A DNA stretch of 64,000 nucleotides from positions 6,191,131-6,255,130 of the forward strand of contig CM055275.1 in NCBI GenBank assembly GCA_029237695.1, given 5' to 3'. The notes beneath the pieces were generated by a model, which was not told the origin of the DNA, ran no database searches, and saw only the letters and a program-made list of their open reading frames with translations. A program made the position numbers and the translations under genes. The stretch is from Conchocele bisecta. Taxonomy: Eukaryota > Mollusca > Bivalvia > Lucinida > Thyasiridae. This document shows, one piece after another, positions 20,165 to 31,867 of the stretch. Positions within the stretch are counted from its first letter, which is position 1, and every line of letters starts with the position of its first letter.

Positions 20165-20340
20165 ATTGAGTTTTGAGCTTGAAATCAAGCAGCTTGATTG
20201 GATGAGTCTGAGCTGTGCAACAGTGCAACAGCTCAGGCTCAATCAATAAAACCGCTTGGTTGCGAGTTGAGTTGACCAACAGATGTTCAGAAACGTTGGC
20301 ATCTGCGCAAATTTAGTGCAGGCGGTTGTGTATGTGAGTG
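20165..20340. repeat. CTGAGC palindromic repeat
   Basis: 'caagcagcttgattggatga' and mirror, with a doubled 'gtgcaacagtgcaacag' at the tip. Confidence 0.65.
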
Positions 20341-20357
20341 AAATTATATAGATGTGT

Positions 20358-20530
20358 TTGATTGTGTGTTAGGGTTTAAAGGCCTATCAACAGCTAAGGT
20401 AATTTAAGGCCGAGTCAATGGGTTTAGTACTAAATCCCATATATCACCTGAACAAGTACATGTACATGTTCAAGTACGTGTACAAATGGGGGGGGGAATC
20501 CCAAAGTCAGAACTGAATATTTACAATAAA
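20358..20530 (+). repeat. LREP dispersed repeat, copy 3
   Basis: 'gcctatcaacagctaaggta' start, then a palindromic 'gtacatgtacatgttcaagt' insert. Confidence 0.55.
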
Positions 20531-20599
20531 CAAACTAGTATATACAATAGCGCATTTCTGCAGGTCAACTATAGGTACAATAACAATACTATACATGTA

Positions 20600-20783
20600 C
20601 GAACGAATTATTCGAGGGAACGAATTATTCAATTGAGGGAACGAATTTGTTCAATTGAGGGAACGAATTGCTATTGGCGATAAAAAATTACAATTTTCAA
20701 AAAAAAAAATCCTTTTTTTTTTTTCGAAAATTGTAATTTTTTATTTCGTGGGAAAGAGTTAATAAATTCATGTCACCTGTAAG
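20600..20783. mobile_element. FB21 fragment with AT-rich hairpin tip, copy 7
   Basis: Three to four units at 20600-20670, then a hairpin at 20681-20745 (aaaaaattacaattttc and its complement around poly-A/poly-T), then a unit remnant. Confidence 0.7.
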
Positions 20784-21410
20784 TACAGTTTTTTGCAGGT
20801 CAACTAGACGTACTATACCAATTGTATACGTATACTATACCAATACGATATGTTTTCTATACGATATGCATATAATATAAACGTACGGTATGTTTGTACC
20901 GTGCATACCAGCCAATATCGTATAGATATACCATTCAAATCGTACGTTTATACGATTTTTAATCATGTGTATAATTATGGTACGTTTGTATCGTACAAAC
21001 ATACCAGATTTGTGTACGGTATAAATGTACCAGAATACCGTAAATGTATACGATATATTAACGGTGTTGCCGTATACTATTTGCCCTAATACATGTATTT
21101 GGTCGGCCCCTAATATTTGGTCCTCTTTGGAGTCGAGAATTTTTTTAAAATGAGGTGTTTTCAGTAGAATGAAAAGCCACACTTCGAGTATGGTATATTC
21201 ATACCATATCCGTACGGATATATCGTATATACGAACGGATATCGTATGTTTGTATAATATTCGTATAGTACGTTTGTATAATGTAAACAAACTGTACTAT
21301 ACGATGATACGGTACAAACATACCAATATTATATGATCATACGATATGCTCATTAAATATACCATTACTATACGATTACGATATGTATACGATATTAGTA
21401 TATACAAATA
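20784..21410. repeat. Degenerate array of tacgatatg / tttgtaccgta motifs
   Basis: Short blocks such as cgtatac, tacgatatg, gtttgta(c/t)cgta and taccata recur tens of times on both strands with no fixed spacing. Longer open frames here (for example 20835-21290) reflect this low complexity. A more ordinary stretch sits at about 21085-21180. Confidence 0.55.
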
Positions 21411-21427
21411 GGTAAGGAGCAGAAAAG

Positions 21428-21560
21428 CGCTACCGTATTCAGCCCTGAAATCAGAATAATCCTGATCTGATGCCAGGTCCTCGCCAAACCAGAATCACTT
21501 GGCCCGCTCCCAAAAGCAGTAGGATTAGTAATAATCTTACTACTTTTATAATGGGCAATA
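21428..21560 (+). repeat. LREP dispersed repeat, copy 4
   Basis: Right half only: 'cagccctgaaatcagaataa', 'gatgccaggtcctcgcca', 'gtaggattagtaataatc'. 21561-21942 is unassigned. Confidence 0.6.
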
Positions 21561-21942
21561 ACCCAATTCAACTACCAGGTAACAAAAGAGCCAAATATAA
21601 AAAACGTACCGTTGAAAGGTCCGTTTGGAAATTAACTGTTTGCAATGGGACGTCATAATTTGATATTCTCGCAAAATGAAATTCTCTTTCATGAATAATA
21701 TATTAACGCCTGTGTGCCAAATATAGTCCACAGACAATAACTTGCTACGTCGTTATCAACAAAGCCGTCATAAACAGAACACAATCCCATTCCTTTTCAA
21801 TATTGTGTACAACATTTGTTACAAAGTCGTTCCTTCTCCACGGAATATAGAGACAGACATGTCAAAAGACACGAATTTCACCTGTGATACATAGTGTTTT
21901 GTTTATTTACAATACTATATTATGTGCGGTATATTTTAGCCA

Positions 21943-22186
21943 GGGGACCGTTTCACTAAACTTCGTATGACTAAAATGTTCGTAAGTGCAAAATTAAGAT
22001 CGTCTGAAAAATTTCACATTAACAATGTTTTCTTGTAAACAATTATTGGATTTACATTTATTGAGCATAGGCTGCATATGCAGCCTATGCTCAATAAATG
22101 TAAATCCATTGATTGAAATTTCCAGACGATGCTAAATTTGCACTTACGAACATTTTAGTCTTACGAAGTTTAGTGAAATGGCCCCC
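21943..22186 (+). mobile_element. PAL60 element, copy 6 (intact)
   Basis: ggggaccgtttcactaaac ... gtttagtgaaatggccccc with the perfect core in the middle. The outermost ends extend to CCAGGGG / CCCCCTGG. Confidence 0.9.
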
Positions 22187-22270
22187 TGGTACATGTAACT
22201 AATTGTGATAGAACAAATACACACTGACACTAATAAAATTTCATACACATAATAGAACGGAAACAATTTC

Positions 22271-22409
22271 ACCGTTTCACTAAACTTCATACGACTAAAA
22301 TGTTTGTAAGTGCAAAATTGCACATTAACACAGTTTTCCTGTAAACAATTATTGGATTTACATTTATTGAGCATAGGCTGCCTATGCAGCTTATACTCAA
22401 TACATGTGA
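22271..22409 (+). mobile_element. PAL60 left part, copy 7
   Basis: Left arm and a decayed core; cut at 22409 by an HPC fragment. Confidence 0.7.
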
Positions 22410-22503
22410 TTATCCCGTCAACGCAGTGTGTATATGCCGTGAAACATTTTTGATATCCTGTCAATACAACCTAATCACTGCGTATGAATATGTGCGGTTG
22501 TCA
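22410..22503 (-). mobile_element. HPC fragment, copy 5
   Basis: ttatcccgtcaacgcagtgt to cgtatgaatatgtgcggttg; the rest is missing. Confidence 0.7.
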
Positions 22504-22573
22504 TACTAGTCGATTCTCTATCAATTTATTTGCAAAGGGAAATAACTACGAGTCATGTTTACATCGTGGCTTG

Positions 22574-23011
22574 AAACGTGGTTACAACAACAACAACAAT
22601 TACTGAAACTTGCAGCAGAGCCACTGATTCAAGGTACGTGTTCTGTTATTTTGTCCTGATTATGTAACATATTTTGATGAAATATGGCGCATCAAACGCG
22701 TCTTGTTAAGCTGCATTTGGTGGCCTCGGTATTTTGGCCCAAACATCTGTCGATTGTGCGAATAATCCAGTTCCGTGTTTACTGTCAATATCGACACGGA
22801 ATTTGATCCTTCGCAAAAAACGACATACGTACATATATGCGCCGAAGTCCCGAGAAATGAAGGTCATGAAGACGCTTTAGCTGCGCCATATTTCATTAAA
22901 ATCCATTTCATATTAAGGAAAATATCATATAATATATACTTTGGAGTGGGCGCGCAATCAACACTTTCAGACATTGTTGTTGTTGTGGTTACCACGTGAT
23001 CATGCACCTTG
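22574..23011. mobile_element. EBX5 element, copy 3
   Basis: The right TIR 'ccacgtgatcatgcaccttg' is intact and the left is decayed (acgtggttacaacaacaac). The internal hairpin has 'agttccgtgtttactg' variation. Confidence 0.78.
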
Positions 23012-23083
23012 ACTACTATTCCAACTGGGGACACAAGATAATTGTATGGTAAATATAGGATTTTACACGAGTGACGATATAAA

Positions 23084-23342
23084 TAGAGAATAGTAGGTTA
23101 GTGCCGTGAATGGGAAAACATATCTGGCAAGGCTCAGGAAACGGGATGGGCGAGGCTCTGCCGAGCACATCCCGTTTCCGTGCCAGATATGTTTTCCAAT
23201 TCACGGCACTAACCTACTATTCTATTTATCCCGTCAACACCTACAAATGGCTGTGAAATGCAAACAATTGTATTGACTGGATATCAAAAATGTTTCACGG
23301 CACCGTGTTTCACGTCACATACGCTCTGTGTTGACGGAATAC
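23084..23342 (+). mobile_element. HPC element, copy 6
   Basis: TA, gagaatagtaggttagtgcc ... gtgttgacggaa, TA. Two hairpins, no first hairpin. Confidence 0.85.
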
Positions 23343-23590
23343 TATGATATTTATTAAACGAGTTTACTGATTTCATAAGAAACGGGGCTATGTCAAGTTT
23401 CTTATAAATCAGTCCACGAATTTAATAAATAGAGGACCGTATATACATTATGATTTAATATGATATTTATTAAACGAGTTTACGGATTTCATAAGAAACG
23501 AGGCTATGCCAACGAGAAATCTCATAGTAAATCAAGACAACTGATATTTATTGCATAAGCACAGCATAATATGATTTATGTAGCGGCCTC
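23343..23590. repeat. Direct repeat of 'gatatttattaaacgagttt'
   Basis: The block atgatatttattaaacgagt ... ttcataagaaacg occurs at about 23344-23380 and 23460-23505. Part of the first is also inverted (gaatttaataaata). Confidence 0.6.
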
Positions 23591-23689
23591 ATTTGCATAT
23601 TTATTCCACATTTTGTTGCCGACGACATTTTGTCTATTAAATACATCAACTGACATCAAAAAAATGAAATATGTACATTTTCATCAATA

Positions 23690-23965
23690 ATGAAAAGTCA
23701 CCCTCCCCAAAAAAAGTTATTTGCTGAAATTCCATCAAATATTGATTATATAGGGAAAACACAATTTTTCTATGACAATTGGACGTTTTGACATACGTTT
23801 TGAATTCGTAGCCCGATTTCTTTTTAAATCTAACGTTTTGTTTTCTTTCATTTCCAAGCTATCTAGACATGTTTCTAATTCACTTTCCAATTTCTTTCGT
23901 TTTTCGAAGCTCACTGTCATTCCCCAGCTGATTTTTGTTCGCAATAAAAACAATATCGCATGAAA
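23690..23965. repeat. IREP fragment
   Basis: 'gaaattccatcaaatattg' and 'cgaagctcactgtcatt' type blocks with 'ttctttcatttccaagctat' match the arms at 51775-52210. Open frames on both strands are repeat artefacts. Confidence 0.5.
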
Positions 23966-24039
23966 TTGTATACTAACTCTCGTTAATTAAATTGTTCGAC
24001 AATTCGAAGTATTTTCCCCTGTCCCCTGGAGTTCGACTA

Positions 24040-24225
24040 CACACACGAGTGTAGGCTGTATTTGAATAGTGTGACTCGCAGTCAATCAGCTTGATTGTCT
24101 GAGCCTGAGCTGTGTTACAGCTCAGGCTCAGACAATCAAGCTGATTGACTGCGAGTTCATATTGCCAATGCATATTCACAAACGTTGACACATTGGCAAG
24201 ACTAACGCAGTCACCTTAACAGTTG
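24040..24225. repeat. CTGAGC palindromic repeat (well preserved)
   Basis: 'gtcaatcagcttgattgtct', gagcctgagctgtgtt and the exact mirror. Right flank 'cattggcaagactaacgca'. 24226-24894 has no recognised gene or repeat. Confidence 0.75.
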
Positions 24226-24894
24226 AAGCGAGTATACACATAATGCTATACTTACATTCACAAACAGTTAAAGACCAGTATAAACGGATACGGGAAACAT
24301 CATGTTGAAAATCAAGTTATTCACGATCTGAAACAATATCGCCACTCTGAACGTACTTATCTAACTATTACGTTTGAGTGTCACTCTCACATTTATAGAT
24401 ATTCCATCTGACAAGAGCATCAGTAAGCCGGCTCGTGTCGCAGCGAATAACACGTGACACCCAGCCAAACTGGGATCGATTTTCGCCGCTGTCACGTGCG
24501 CCTGTTGTAACAAATATCCGTGTTGTTTCGCCGGTAACTGCTGTGTCACAACGACGACTAATATTTATTTACAATCTTGTTCGACTGTTATTGTTTATAG
24601 GTGTTTCAAGTATTTCATAATACATGTATGACGTGTATTCGTGCTAGATGAATTGACTCCTGTGTGTCAGATATGAGTACAAAATGATGAAATAGCAAAT
24701 AAATTAATAATAATTCAAAGAATTTTCACAAATGATACACAATGTATGCTTGTTAAACAATTGAACAAAACGCAATGCAAGTTTAACAAACAAGAATTCC
24801 GCCACGGAAGCGGTGTCGCGCCTGCCGAGGTATTTGACCTTAGCTTGATCATGGGCATGTGCTAAAGTAAGCATCACAAAAACCGTCAGAGAAG

Positions 24895-25440
24895 TGCATG
24901 CTTAAAACACAAAAAAAGGTCAAGGTTTGAAGAAACTTTTTGAAGTAAAAAATTGGCTTAATTGTTTCCATAACCATGTGAAGGTCAAAAAGGTCACGGT
25001 CATGTTAATGGCGACATGAGTGAGTTCCAAATGCTTACATGTATTAAGTGTCCACATACATACATCAAGCAATATTCATGTTATACGATGATGAGGCAAC
25101 TTGTACAGACTTTTTGACGCAAAACATGCCTAAGAGTTTCAGCAAACATGTGAAGGTATAAAAGGTCAAGGTAATGTTAATGGTGCATGAATGTGTTGCA
25201 AATGCGCACATGTATCAAGTGTCCAAATATTGAAGCAATTCTTTGAGTAATATTAATGTTATATCATGATGAAGAAACTTGTACGAACTTTTGACGCATA
25301 CAAATGGCTAAGCGTTTCCGCAAAAATGTGAAGGCAAAAAGTTCAAGGTCTTGTTAATGGCGGCATGAGTGTATTCCAAATACTGCCATGTATAAAGTGT
25401 CCAAATATTGTCCAAATATACGAAACTATCGTTTGCACGT
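24895..25440. repeat. Satellite-like repeat, about 175-180 bp, three units
   Basis: Each unit holds 'atgtgaaggt(c/a)aaaaggtca', '(a/c)ggt.atgttaatgg' and 'acatgtat.aagtgtccaa'. Unit starts are near 24978, 25150 and 25328. Confidence 0.7.
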
Positions 25441-25611
25441 ACTAAACCGGGATTGGAAGGTATTCTAGCCAATTGCTACCCTTAAATATAAGCTAATTTA
25501 AAACTAAAGTTCTCGTACTAAAAATCCAAGACATATGTGTTTAGTTTTCTCCTTACCTGTCGTCGAACCCGGGGTTTAATTTAGACCCTGAACGTTTTGT
25601 CTCTCTGGACC

Positions 25612-26189
25612 ATTTTCATTAATTCGTTCCCAAAATAACAATTCGACGCTCCATTTTCAAATACATACCATTGTACAACACGTTCGTTTTTACGGAGCGC
25701 CTCAGAGGACGTACAAACTTTATTTTTATTAATTCGTTCCCAAAATAACAAATTCGTTCCATCAATATAACAATTCGTTCCCACGAAATAACTATTCGTT
25801 CCCTCAATTTTAACAATGCGTTCCCAGGAAATAACAATTCGTTCAATCAATTTAACAATTCGTTCCCTCAATTTAACAATTCGTTCCCACGAAATAACAA
25901 TTCGTTTCCACGAATTAATAATTAGTTGCCTTAATTTAACAATTCGTTCCTGAATTTAACAATTCGTTCCCTCAATTTAACAATTCGTTCCCACGAAATA
26001 ACAATTCGTTCCCACGAAATAACAATTCGTTCCCACGGGAACGAATTGTTAATTCGTGGGAACGAATTGTTGTACCGTGGGAATTAATTGTTAATTCGAG
26101 GGAACGAATTGTTAAATTTAGGTAACGAACTGTTATTTCGTGGGAACGAATTAATAAAAAATAATCAATGTTCCCTGTGGCGCTCCGTA
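25612..26189. mobile_element. FB21 foldback, copy 8 (longest)
   Basis: Main copy 25691-26189 with edges tacggagcgcctcagaggac and gttccctgtggcgctccgta, preceded by a stray partial copy at 25612-25645. The left arm has about 13 units, the right about 5. Confidence 0.85.
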
Positions 26190-26229
26190 GACCTCACGTT
26201 GTGGGGATAACGTGTGGTTTCCGAACGAC

Positions 26230-26462
26230 GAAACATAGTGTTTTCAGACACGTTCTTTGGGTAGTACACAGGTATAAATATTGTTCACATATTTATTGTT
26301 TATGGAATTAAATGCGATGGAGTGTTAGCGACCGCAGCATTTAGTTACCTAAAAATCAAATATGTTCACATATTGGATTTTTAAGGAATTAAATGCGACG
26401 GAGCGGTAGCGACCGCAGCATTTAGTTACGTAAAATATCAAATATGTGAACAATATCATACC
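26230..26462. repeat. TREP, two tandem units
   Basis: 'ggaattaaatgcgacggagc' and 'gcgaccgcagcatttagtta' occur twice (26312 and 26387). Outer blocks attgttcacatatt / atatgtgaacaat are inverted, so the whole folds. A single inverted unit lies at 46130-46200. Confidence 0.7.
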
Positions 26463-27446
26463 TATCATTAGCCAGGTTTATAATGCAGTCTCCCATCCGA
26501 GTATTGATGTCCCATTTCATGTCGACCAGGTAGTCATTAAATCTGGTAATATATTAACTTATTCATGTTAAATTCAATTCAATTAATTGAATTGAGTTGA
26601 ATTGAATATTGGGGTTAAAACGTGTGTTAGTTGCAATAGGTGGACTGCGATACTGGCCATTGATTGGTTTAGAACGTAGGGCGAATTGTAACTGTTGTGT
26701 GACGTTCAGCAAGTACATTGACGAAACACAATCTGACCGATATAAAACTGTTGTATGTCATTAACATTGAAACAATGTGCATTTACCACCGTCAATAATA
26801 CAACAATGATTTCACAGGCATTCCATTGATTAAGCGACATCACGTGACGTCGCAAATAGACGTCAGTGTGATGCAACTGTAAACAAACCCGGGTATGGAA
26901 GATGTTCCAGCCAATTCCCACCTTTAAATATAAGCCGAATCGAATCGAATGTAAACAAGTCCAGCATTTCTTAAAGACAACGCGTCTCAGATATGCGCAC
27001 AAAGACTTCTAACAAATTAGTAAAGCAGATTGTATATTTGTAACGCATGCCTAGTGTTCCCCAGCCTATTTTAGCCTGGCACCCAATTTCGCAGGCGTCA
27101 TGGTAAAATTTGGTGGAACCATGCTGCCCATAGCAAAATGTTAACAAAAGTTTTATTTTCTGTTTTGATGACACACCATGACGGGCATTATCTTTATTCA
27201 ACCAGAATGATGTCATTTTCAAATGTTCAGTTACAAGTACTATTAAACTAAATTCAGTGTATTGCAGAAGAGGCAAATCTCTACTATCTTTCCACTTTTG
27301 CAAATGCATATTTGCATGTATTTAATTATTTATGTCGTTTGTGTCGTTTTTCTGATGCCTTGGAAAAAGCTAAAACTCAAGGGTATCTGAAAACTTTAAA
27401 CAAAAAAAAGCAAATAAATGCAAATATACATCTGCAATATGTTGTC
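26463..27446. other. Non-genic; dispersed fragments
   Basis: An AATTC-rich palindrome lies at about 26570-26606. The 'ccaattcccacc' repeat lies at 26890-26955, preceded by cacgtgacgtc. 26990-27440 is unassigned; its open frames show no family features. Confidence 0.4.
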
Positions 27447-27522
27447 CTACCTTGTTATTAATTTCATTGTATTGCCATGTAGTGGACTTTCCTCTTTGGC
27501 AATACAATGAAATTAATAACGA
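27447..27522. repeat. Foldback 'ttattaatttcattgtattg'
   Basis: Arms of about 27 bp (gttattaatttcattgtattg and its complement) flank a spacer of about 25 bases. Confidence 0.7.
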
Positions 27523-27649
27523 TATTGTTTGGCGAGCTGAATGTGCCTCTTGTTCAAAGTTTTACGCGCTAAATGTAACATTTTTCTCGCCTTACCATGC
27601 TCCTGATTAATCAAGGGTGCATGGGTATCGACATTAGTGATAGATTCAA

Positions 27650-27893
27650 CAAGTAATCGGTACATGTAACACTGATGGAGGATGTACCCCTAAAAGGACG
27701 CAAAGTATTTTGACCTTAAGTGTTGAGGCGCACGATGGGCCGCATGCGTTGACGACAGAATGCAAATGTGGATGACGACAACTGTATGATAAGTAGGCAT
27801 GTGAAGTTTCAAGCCAATTCGACATACGGTGACCGAGATAGTATGGTGCCGTAAAGCATCCCGAACGCAAATCTTGGACAGACAGACGAACAG
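27650..27893. repeat. Dispersed element with gacagacaga tail
   Basis: 'gtgaagtttcaagccaattc', 'acggtgaccgagata' and the tail 'ggacagacagacgaacag' match the type seen at 30230-30560 and 45310-45530. Confidence 0.5.
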
Positions 27894-28088
27894 GGGGCCG
27901 TTTAACTAAACTTCGCAGATTTAGAATAGTCTGTAAATTTCAATTGATGGATTTACATTTATTGCTCAACAATTGTAAATCCAATAAGTATGTACAAGAA
28001 AAAAGGTGTTAGTTTGGAATTTACAGACTATCATAAGTTTGCACTTACTAACATTTTAGTCGTACGAAGTTTAGTGAAACTGGCCCCC
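27894..28088 (-). mobile_element. PAL60 element, copy 8
   Basis: Complete outer arms but a reduced core (no long palindrome). CAG occurs on both sides; the right CAG abuts the next copy. Confidence 0.8.
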
Positions 28089-28220
28089 AGGGGGCCGTTT
28101 CACTTAACTTCTTACGACTAAAATGTTCGTAAGTGAAAAATTATGATAGTCTGTAAATTTCACATTAACAATGTTTTCTTGTAAATAATAAATGGATTTA
28201 CATTTATTGAGCATAGGCTG
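28089..28220 (+). mobile_element. PAL60 left part, copy 9
   Basis: Head-to-tail with copy 8. Cut in the core after 'tgagcataggctg' by the left-truncated TTAA element. Confidence 0.8.
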
Positions 28221-28845
28221 GATAACGAGTTATTTTTAATTACGGCGCGTGTTAATTGGTGTTAAATCGCATTTTATATTCCGCAACCAGAAAGGGTATT
28301 TTCCGACCTCGTGCTATTTTTATCAATACGCGTCACGTGACACGGTCAATCGTATTACATCTTTGACATGCGCAGTGAAGTATCGGAAGTTGAGAAGAAA
28401 AATCTCTGTTCGAGTCAAAATCTAAATCTCCACGTAACTCTTTCCATTTGGTGATCTGGTCGCCAATATTAACCACTCTCTCTCTGTACTGCATGTCCCT
28501 CAGACAGTTCGCCTTTTTTTTTTGGCCGACGCCGTTTCATACAATTTCCGTCCTGGACGTTTCTACATGTTGATATTCTTGTTTACATATTGGGAAGCCT
28601 ACTGGCGCGCGTAGTATACTGCGCATGCGCACCGCAAGCCGTGATGTGAAAGTCGTCGTCCCCGCACATTATCAAAATAGACTGCTACCGCCGCGCGTCG
28701 CTAACAGTAAATTGATAATTAATAAATGATTATATTTGTATAGCGGGCACTCGTAATTTTTAGAACTGGTGGAATAGTGACATAATTATACACTTATTTA
28801 ATTCCTATAAAGAACATTTTGTGCCTACTGCGTGGGCATGTACCT
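28221..28845 (-). mobile_element. TTAA element with captured promoter/exon, copy A
   Basis: The right end 'tgcctactgcgtgggcatgt acct' plus TTAA (28846-28849) is intact; the left end is lost. The interior matches 56071-56779 rather than the ordinary TTAA copies. It includes TGCGCATGCGCA at 28620-28631 and, downstream on the minus strand, an ATG at 28568 followed by a stop in codon 2, a lengthened A run and then an open coding-like stretch. Confidence 0.8.
28330..28568 (-). pseudogene. Captured first-exon fragment, copy A (broken)
   Basis: Matches the fragment at 56300-56502. Codon 2 is TAG and the A run at about 28514-28523 is two bases longer than in the other copy. Past this the frame reads YRERVVNIGDQITKWKELRG, then DLDFDSNRDFSSQLP, which looks like real protein. 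The parent gene is not recognised. Confidence 0.5.
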
Positions 28846-29187
28846 TTAATATGCAACGGATTTTGATGAAATATGGTGCAGCAAACGCGACTTCATGAGC
28901 TGCATTTAGTGGTCCAGGGAGTTTGGCACAGACATATGTCGTTTTTGTGAAGAATCGATTTCCGTGTCGGAGACACGGACATCCATTCTTCACAAAAACG
29001 ACAGAAGTTTGGGCGAAAATACAGAGACCACCAAATGCAGCTTAACAAGACGCGTTCGATGCGCCATATTTCATCAAAATCCGTTACGTAATCAGGACAC
29101 TATAAAAGAATACGAACTTTGAATCAGATGGATTCTGGAAATTTCAGTACTTGTTGTTGTTGTTAGTACCACGTGATCATACACCCT
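28846..29187. mobile_element. EBX5 element, copy 4 (left part replaced)
   Basis: Begins at TTAA then tatgcaacggattttgatga, which in intact copies is internal (ttttccttaatatgcaa). So the TTAA element inserted at this EBX5 TTAA and the sequence to its left was later lost. Right TIR decayed to acgtgatcatacaccc. Confidence 0.8.
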
Positions 29188-29284
29188 ATCTCAACTAATC
29201 ACAACAATATATTCAGAAACAACGCTCGTGAGACAATGCCTTTAAAATATATCGGACAGTAACGCTGATACAAAGGACACATTT

Positions 29285-29490
29285 GTGGCTGTGACTGGAG
29301 ATAAGGCGCTTATGAGATTCGTGACCAATTTGATCAAATAGCACAATCATGTAGCATGATAACGGTCTGTATTGTTCGTTAGAAGCATGACGGCTGTTTC
29401 ATTGATGACGAACAATGCATATCCTGATCAGACTGTGCGGATTATGCACTGGTCGTAAAATACTTAAGCCCCATTTCTCCAGTGACAGCA
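29285..29490. repeat. GATCAG repeat
   Basis: From 'gtggctgtgactggagataa' to 'ccatttctccagtgacag', with the 'atcctgatcagactgtgcg' half-hairpin. Confidence 0.7.
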
Positions 29491-30229
29491 CCGTATGCAG
29501 ACAACCGTATTTCACGGCCAATGTTGTTGTCACGATAATTTTGTCACCGAGTTTCTATTCGTGAATAACGCAACGTGACGTCCCCAATAGACGTCAAATT
29601 GATGACGCCAAGTAAACAAGCTAACCTTTCCTTAATATGTGGCTGTGGCTGGAGAAATGGGACTTACTGTCTGTTTCACGAAACCTGTCCAAATATTACG
29701 GCCATATAAACAGTGCAAAAACAATTAATTTGTAAATATTAAATTGTATCAACATTTAAGAATGAGGCTTCTTTTTATTTCGTGAAATTTGGTAAAATAT
29801 TTGATTTTATTACGCACAATTGATTTGCCTATGGGAATTTAACATGGGGGGTGGAAGGAGGTAGAGGAGTTAGGGAGGAGACAACAAGAATTCCGAGGAA
29901 TCAAATGTCTCGCCTTGTCCCGCCTTGACCTCGAGCCTGGGCCCGAAAGCAATTTTCACTGGCCCGAACATATTATACAATTATTGACTAGTGAGCCATA
30001 TAATATCAGTTATATTCTATGGCTCATTAGTCAATAATTGTTTTATTATATGATAATAGTCCGTATATAGCATTTACGACCTTATGCTACTAGACAACAA
30101 GAAACGAGGCAAAGCCACGAAGGCCAGGTTTTTCCCAAGCATGGACACTTGGATAACATAATTATACCAACTTTTTGTAGACTAGATGGCCGTGGCCTGC
30201 ATGTCGCGCCTTGGGGCGAGGCATGGACA
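29491..30229. other. Non-genic; foldback at 29980-30062
   Basis: Arms 'caattattgactagtgagcc' and 'ggctcattagtcaataattg' flank atataatatcagttatattc. 29740-29860 carries an IREP fragment (gggaatttaacatgggg). Nothing coding. Confidence 0.5.
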
Positions 30230-31004
30230 CTAAAAAAATAGATATAGTAGATGGAAAGACTTTAACGAACAAACTTTAACCGGACACACGGACGTACGGA
30301 CGGACGGACGTATGCCAAAATGCCGACGATATCGCGCTTTCCGCAAGCGGGCGCGACAATGATGATAAACACCCATGTGAAGTATCAAGGTAATGAGTGA
30401 AGCAGTTGCAGAGATATAGTACACGAACAAAATTTAACAAATAAGTTCAAAGTAATTTGACCTTGACATTGCGCACAGGGGCCGCACGGTTGGGGGTTAG
30501 AGTGAAAATATGGACGATGATAAACACCCATGTGAAGTTTCAAGGTAATGGGCGAAGCAGTTGCAGAGATATAGATAACACAAAAAGTTTAACCAAAAAA
30601 TTTAACCAGACGTACGTTAAAAAGTTAACGTTGAAAATGGCTAAGTCAATTACTTAGAAATAATAGGTGAAGGTAAAAAAATGGTCATGTCACATGTTGG
30701 ATTAGTTGTATGTGGTAGGCACCCCTTGGTTATGAAACTGTGAAAGAAATTTGGTGGTCCTAGGTGATACAGTACCAAAGAAATGGACTTAAACACGAAA
30801 ACTTAACATTGAAAACGCGAAAAGTTAACATTGAAAATGGCTAAGTCGACTGCGCGGAAAAAATGGGTCAAGTTCAAAAAAAGTAACATATTGGATAGTG
30901 ATATGTAGTGGGCACCCCTTGAATTATGAAGCCGTGAAAGTTTGGTGGTCCATAGGTCGGTACAGTAATGAAATGGACTTAAACACGAAAACTTAACATA
31001 AGAT
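30230..31004. repeat. Diverged tandem of 'gtgaagt.tcaaggtaatg' and 'gaaaatggctaagtc' elements
   Basis: 'gatgataaacacccatgtga' with 'gcagttgcagagatata' occurs at about 30360-30420 and 30514-30573. 'gttaacattgaaaatggcta' type blocks lie at 30613 and 30826. 'gggcacccctt' lies at 30718 and 30910. Confidence 0.6.
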
Positions 31005-31085
31005 TTGTGGACGCCGCCCGCCGAACCGCCCCTTCCCGCCGCCGCCGCCCGCCCGCCGCCCGCCCGCCCGGCTTTCGCCAATCCA
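31005..31085. repeat. GC-rich ccg/cccg simple repeat
   Basis: Runs of ccgccgccg and cccgcccg follow 'aaacacgaaaacttaacat', the same lead-in as the (ccg)n at 31834. Confidence 0.8.
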
Positions 31086-31399
31086 ATAGCCTGGATTTTT
31101 TTCTCTCACAAAACCTGGCTAAAAATTGAAAAAGAATTTGAAAAAAAAAATGGAATTATTTTTTTTATTGCAAAAAAAATGCTCTCTACTGGAGCCCAGA
31201 CTTTTTTTTAATAGTCCTATATTTATCTGCATATATCTGCACAGGTCCACATATTGCCACAATATTGTCAACACAGTTTACGGAAATGTAATATAATAAT
31301 TTACCTGTATAAATTACCTGTAATAATTTACCTGGACAGTTAGTGGTCAGTCTGGACATTTGCACGTGCTTGCAAATGCACAAGTGAAGGGCTCTCGCA

Positions 31400-31830
31400 G
31401 TCATTATTGTTCAACCGGAGAAGGCTATTGTTCTCTCAACAGGTAAGGTGTACAGAGCACACGAGAAAACGGGTCTTCATTCAGTTTGTAGCATAGAAAG
31501 AAATAGAGTTTGACCTTGACCCTGGAGCACGGAACCTTTTTTTTTATTTTATAGTCCTATATTCATGTACATATCGTAGTAAACGTATGTATAAAGTTTG
31601 ATCACTGTAGCTGACAAGCTGTTGAAGTAATTACCGTAACACGAAAACATAACATTGAATGTATTAACAAATAGAGTTTAACCTTGACCCTGGAGACCCT
31701 GGGGCCCGCAAAATTGTTTTTAATAGTCCTATATTCATGTACATATCATAGTAAAGGTATGTATAAAGTTTGATGACTGTAGCTGACAAGGTGTTGAAGT
31801 AATGACCGTAACACGAAAACTTAACATTGA

Positions 31831-31867
<37 letters not shown>

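Noticed and set aside
20835..21290. 151-codon minus-strand protein
   Set aside because: Built from the tacgatatg/tttgtaccgta words; the plus strand is also partly open and no domain is visible.
30803..31211. Coding exon in the GC-rich segment
   Set aside because: Simple ccg/cccg repeat with a repeat-derived lead-in; frames on both strands are low complexity.
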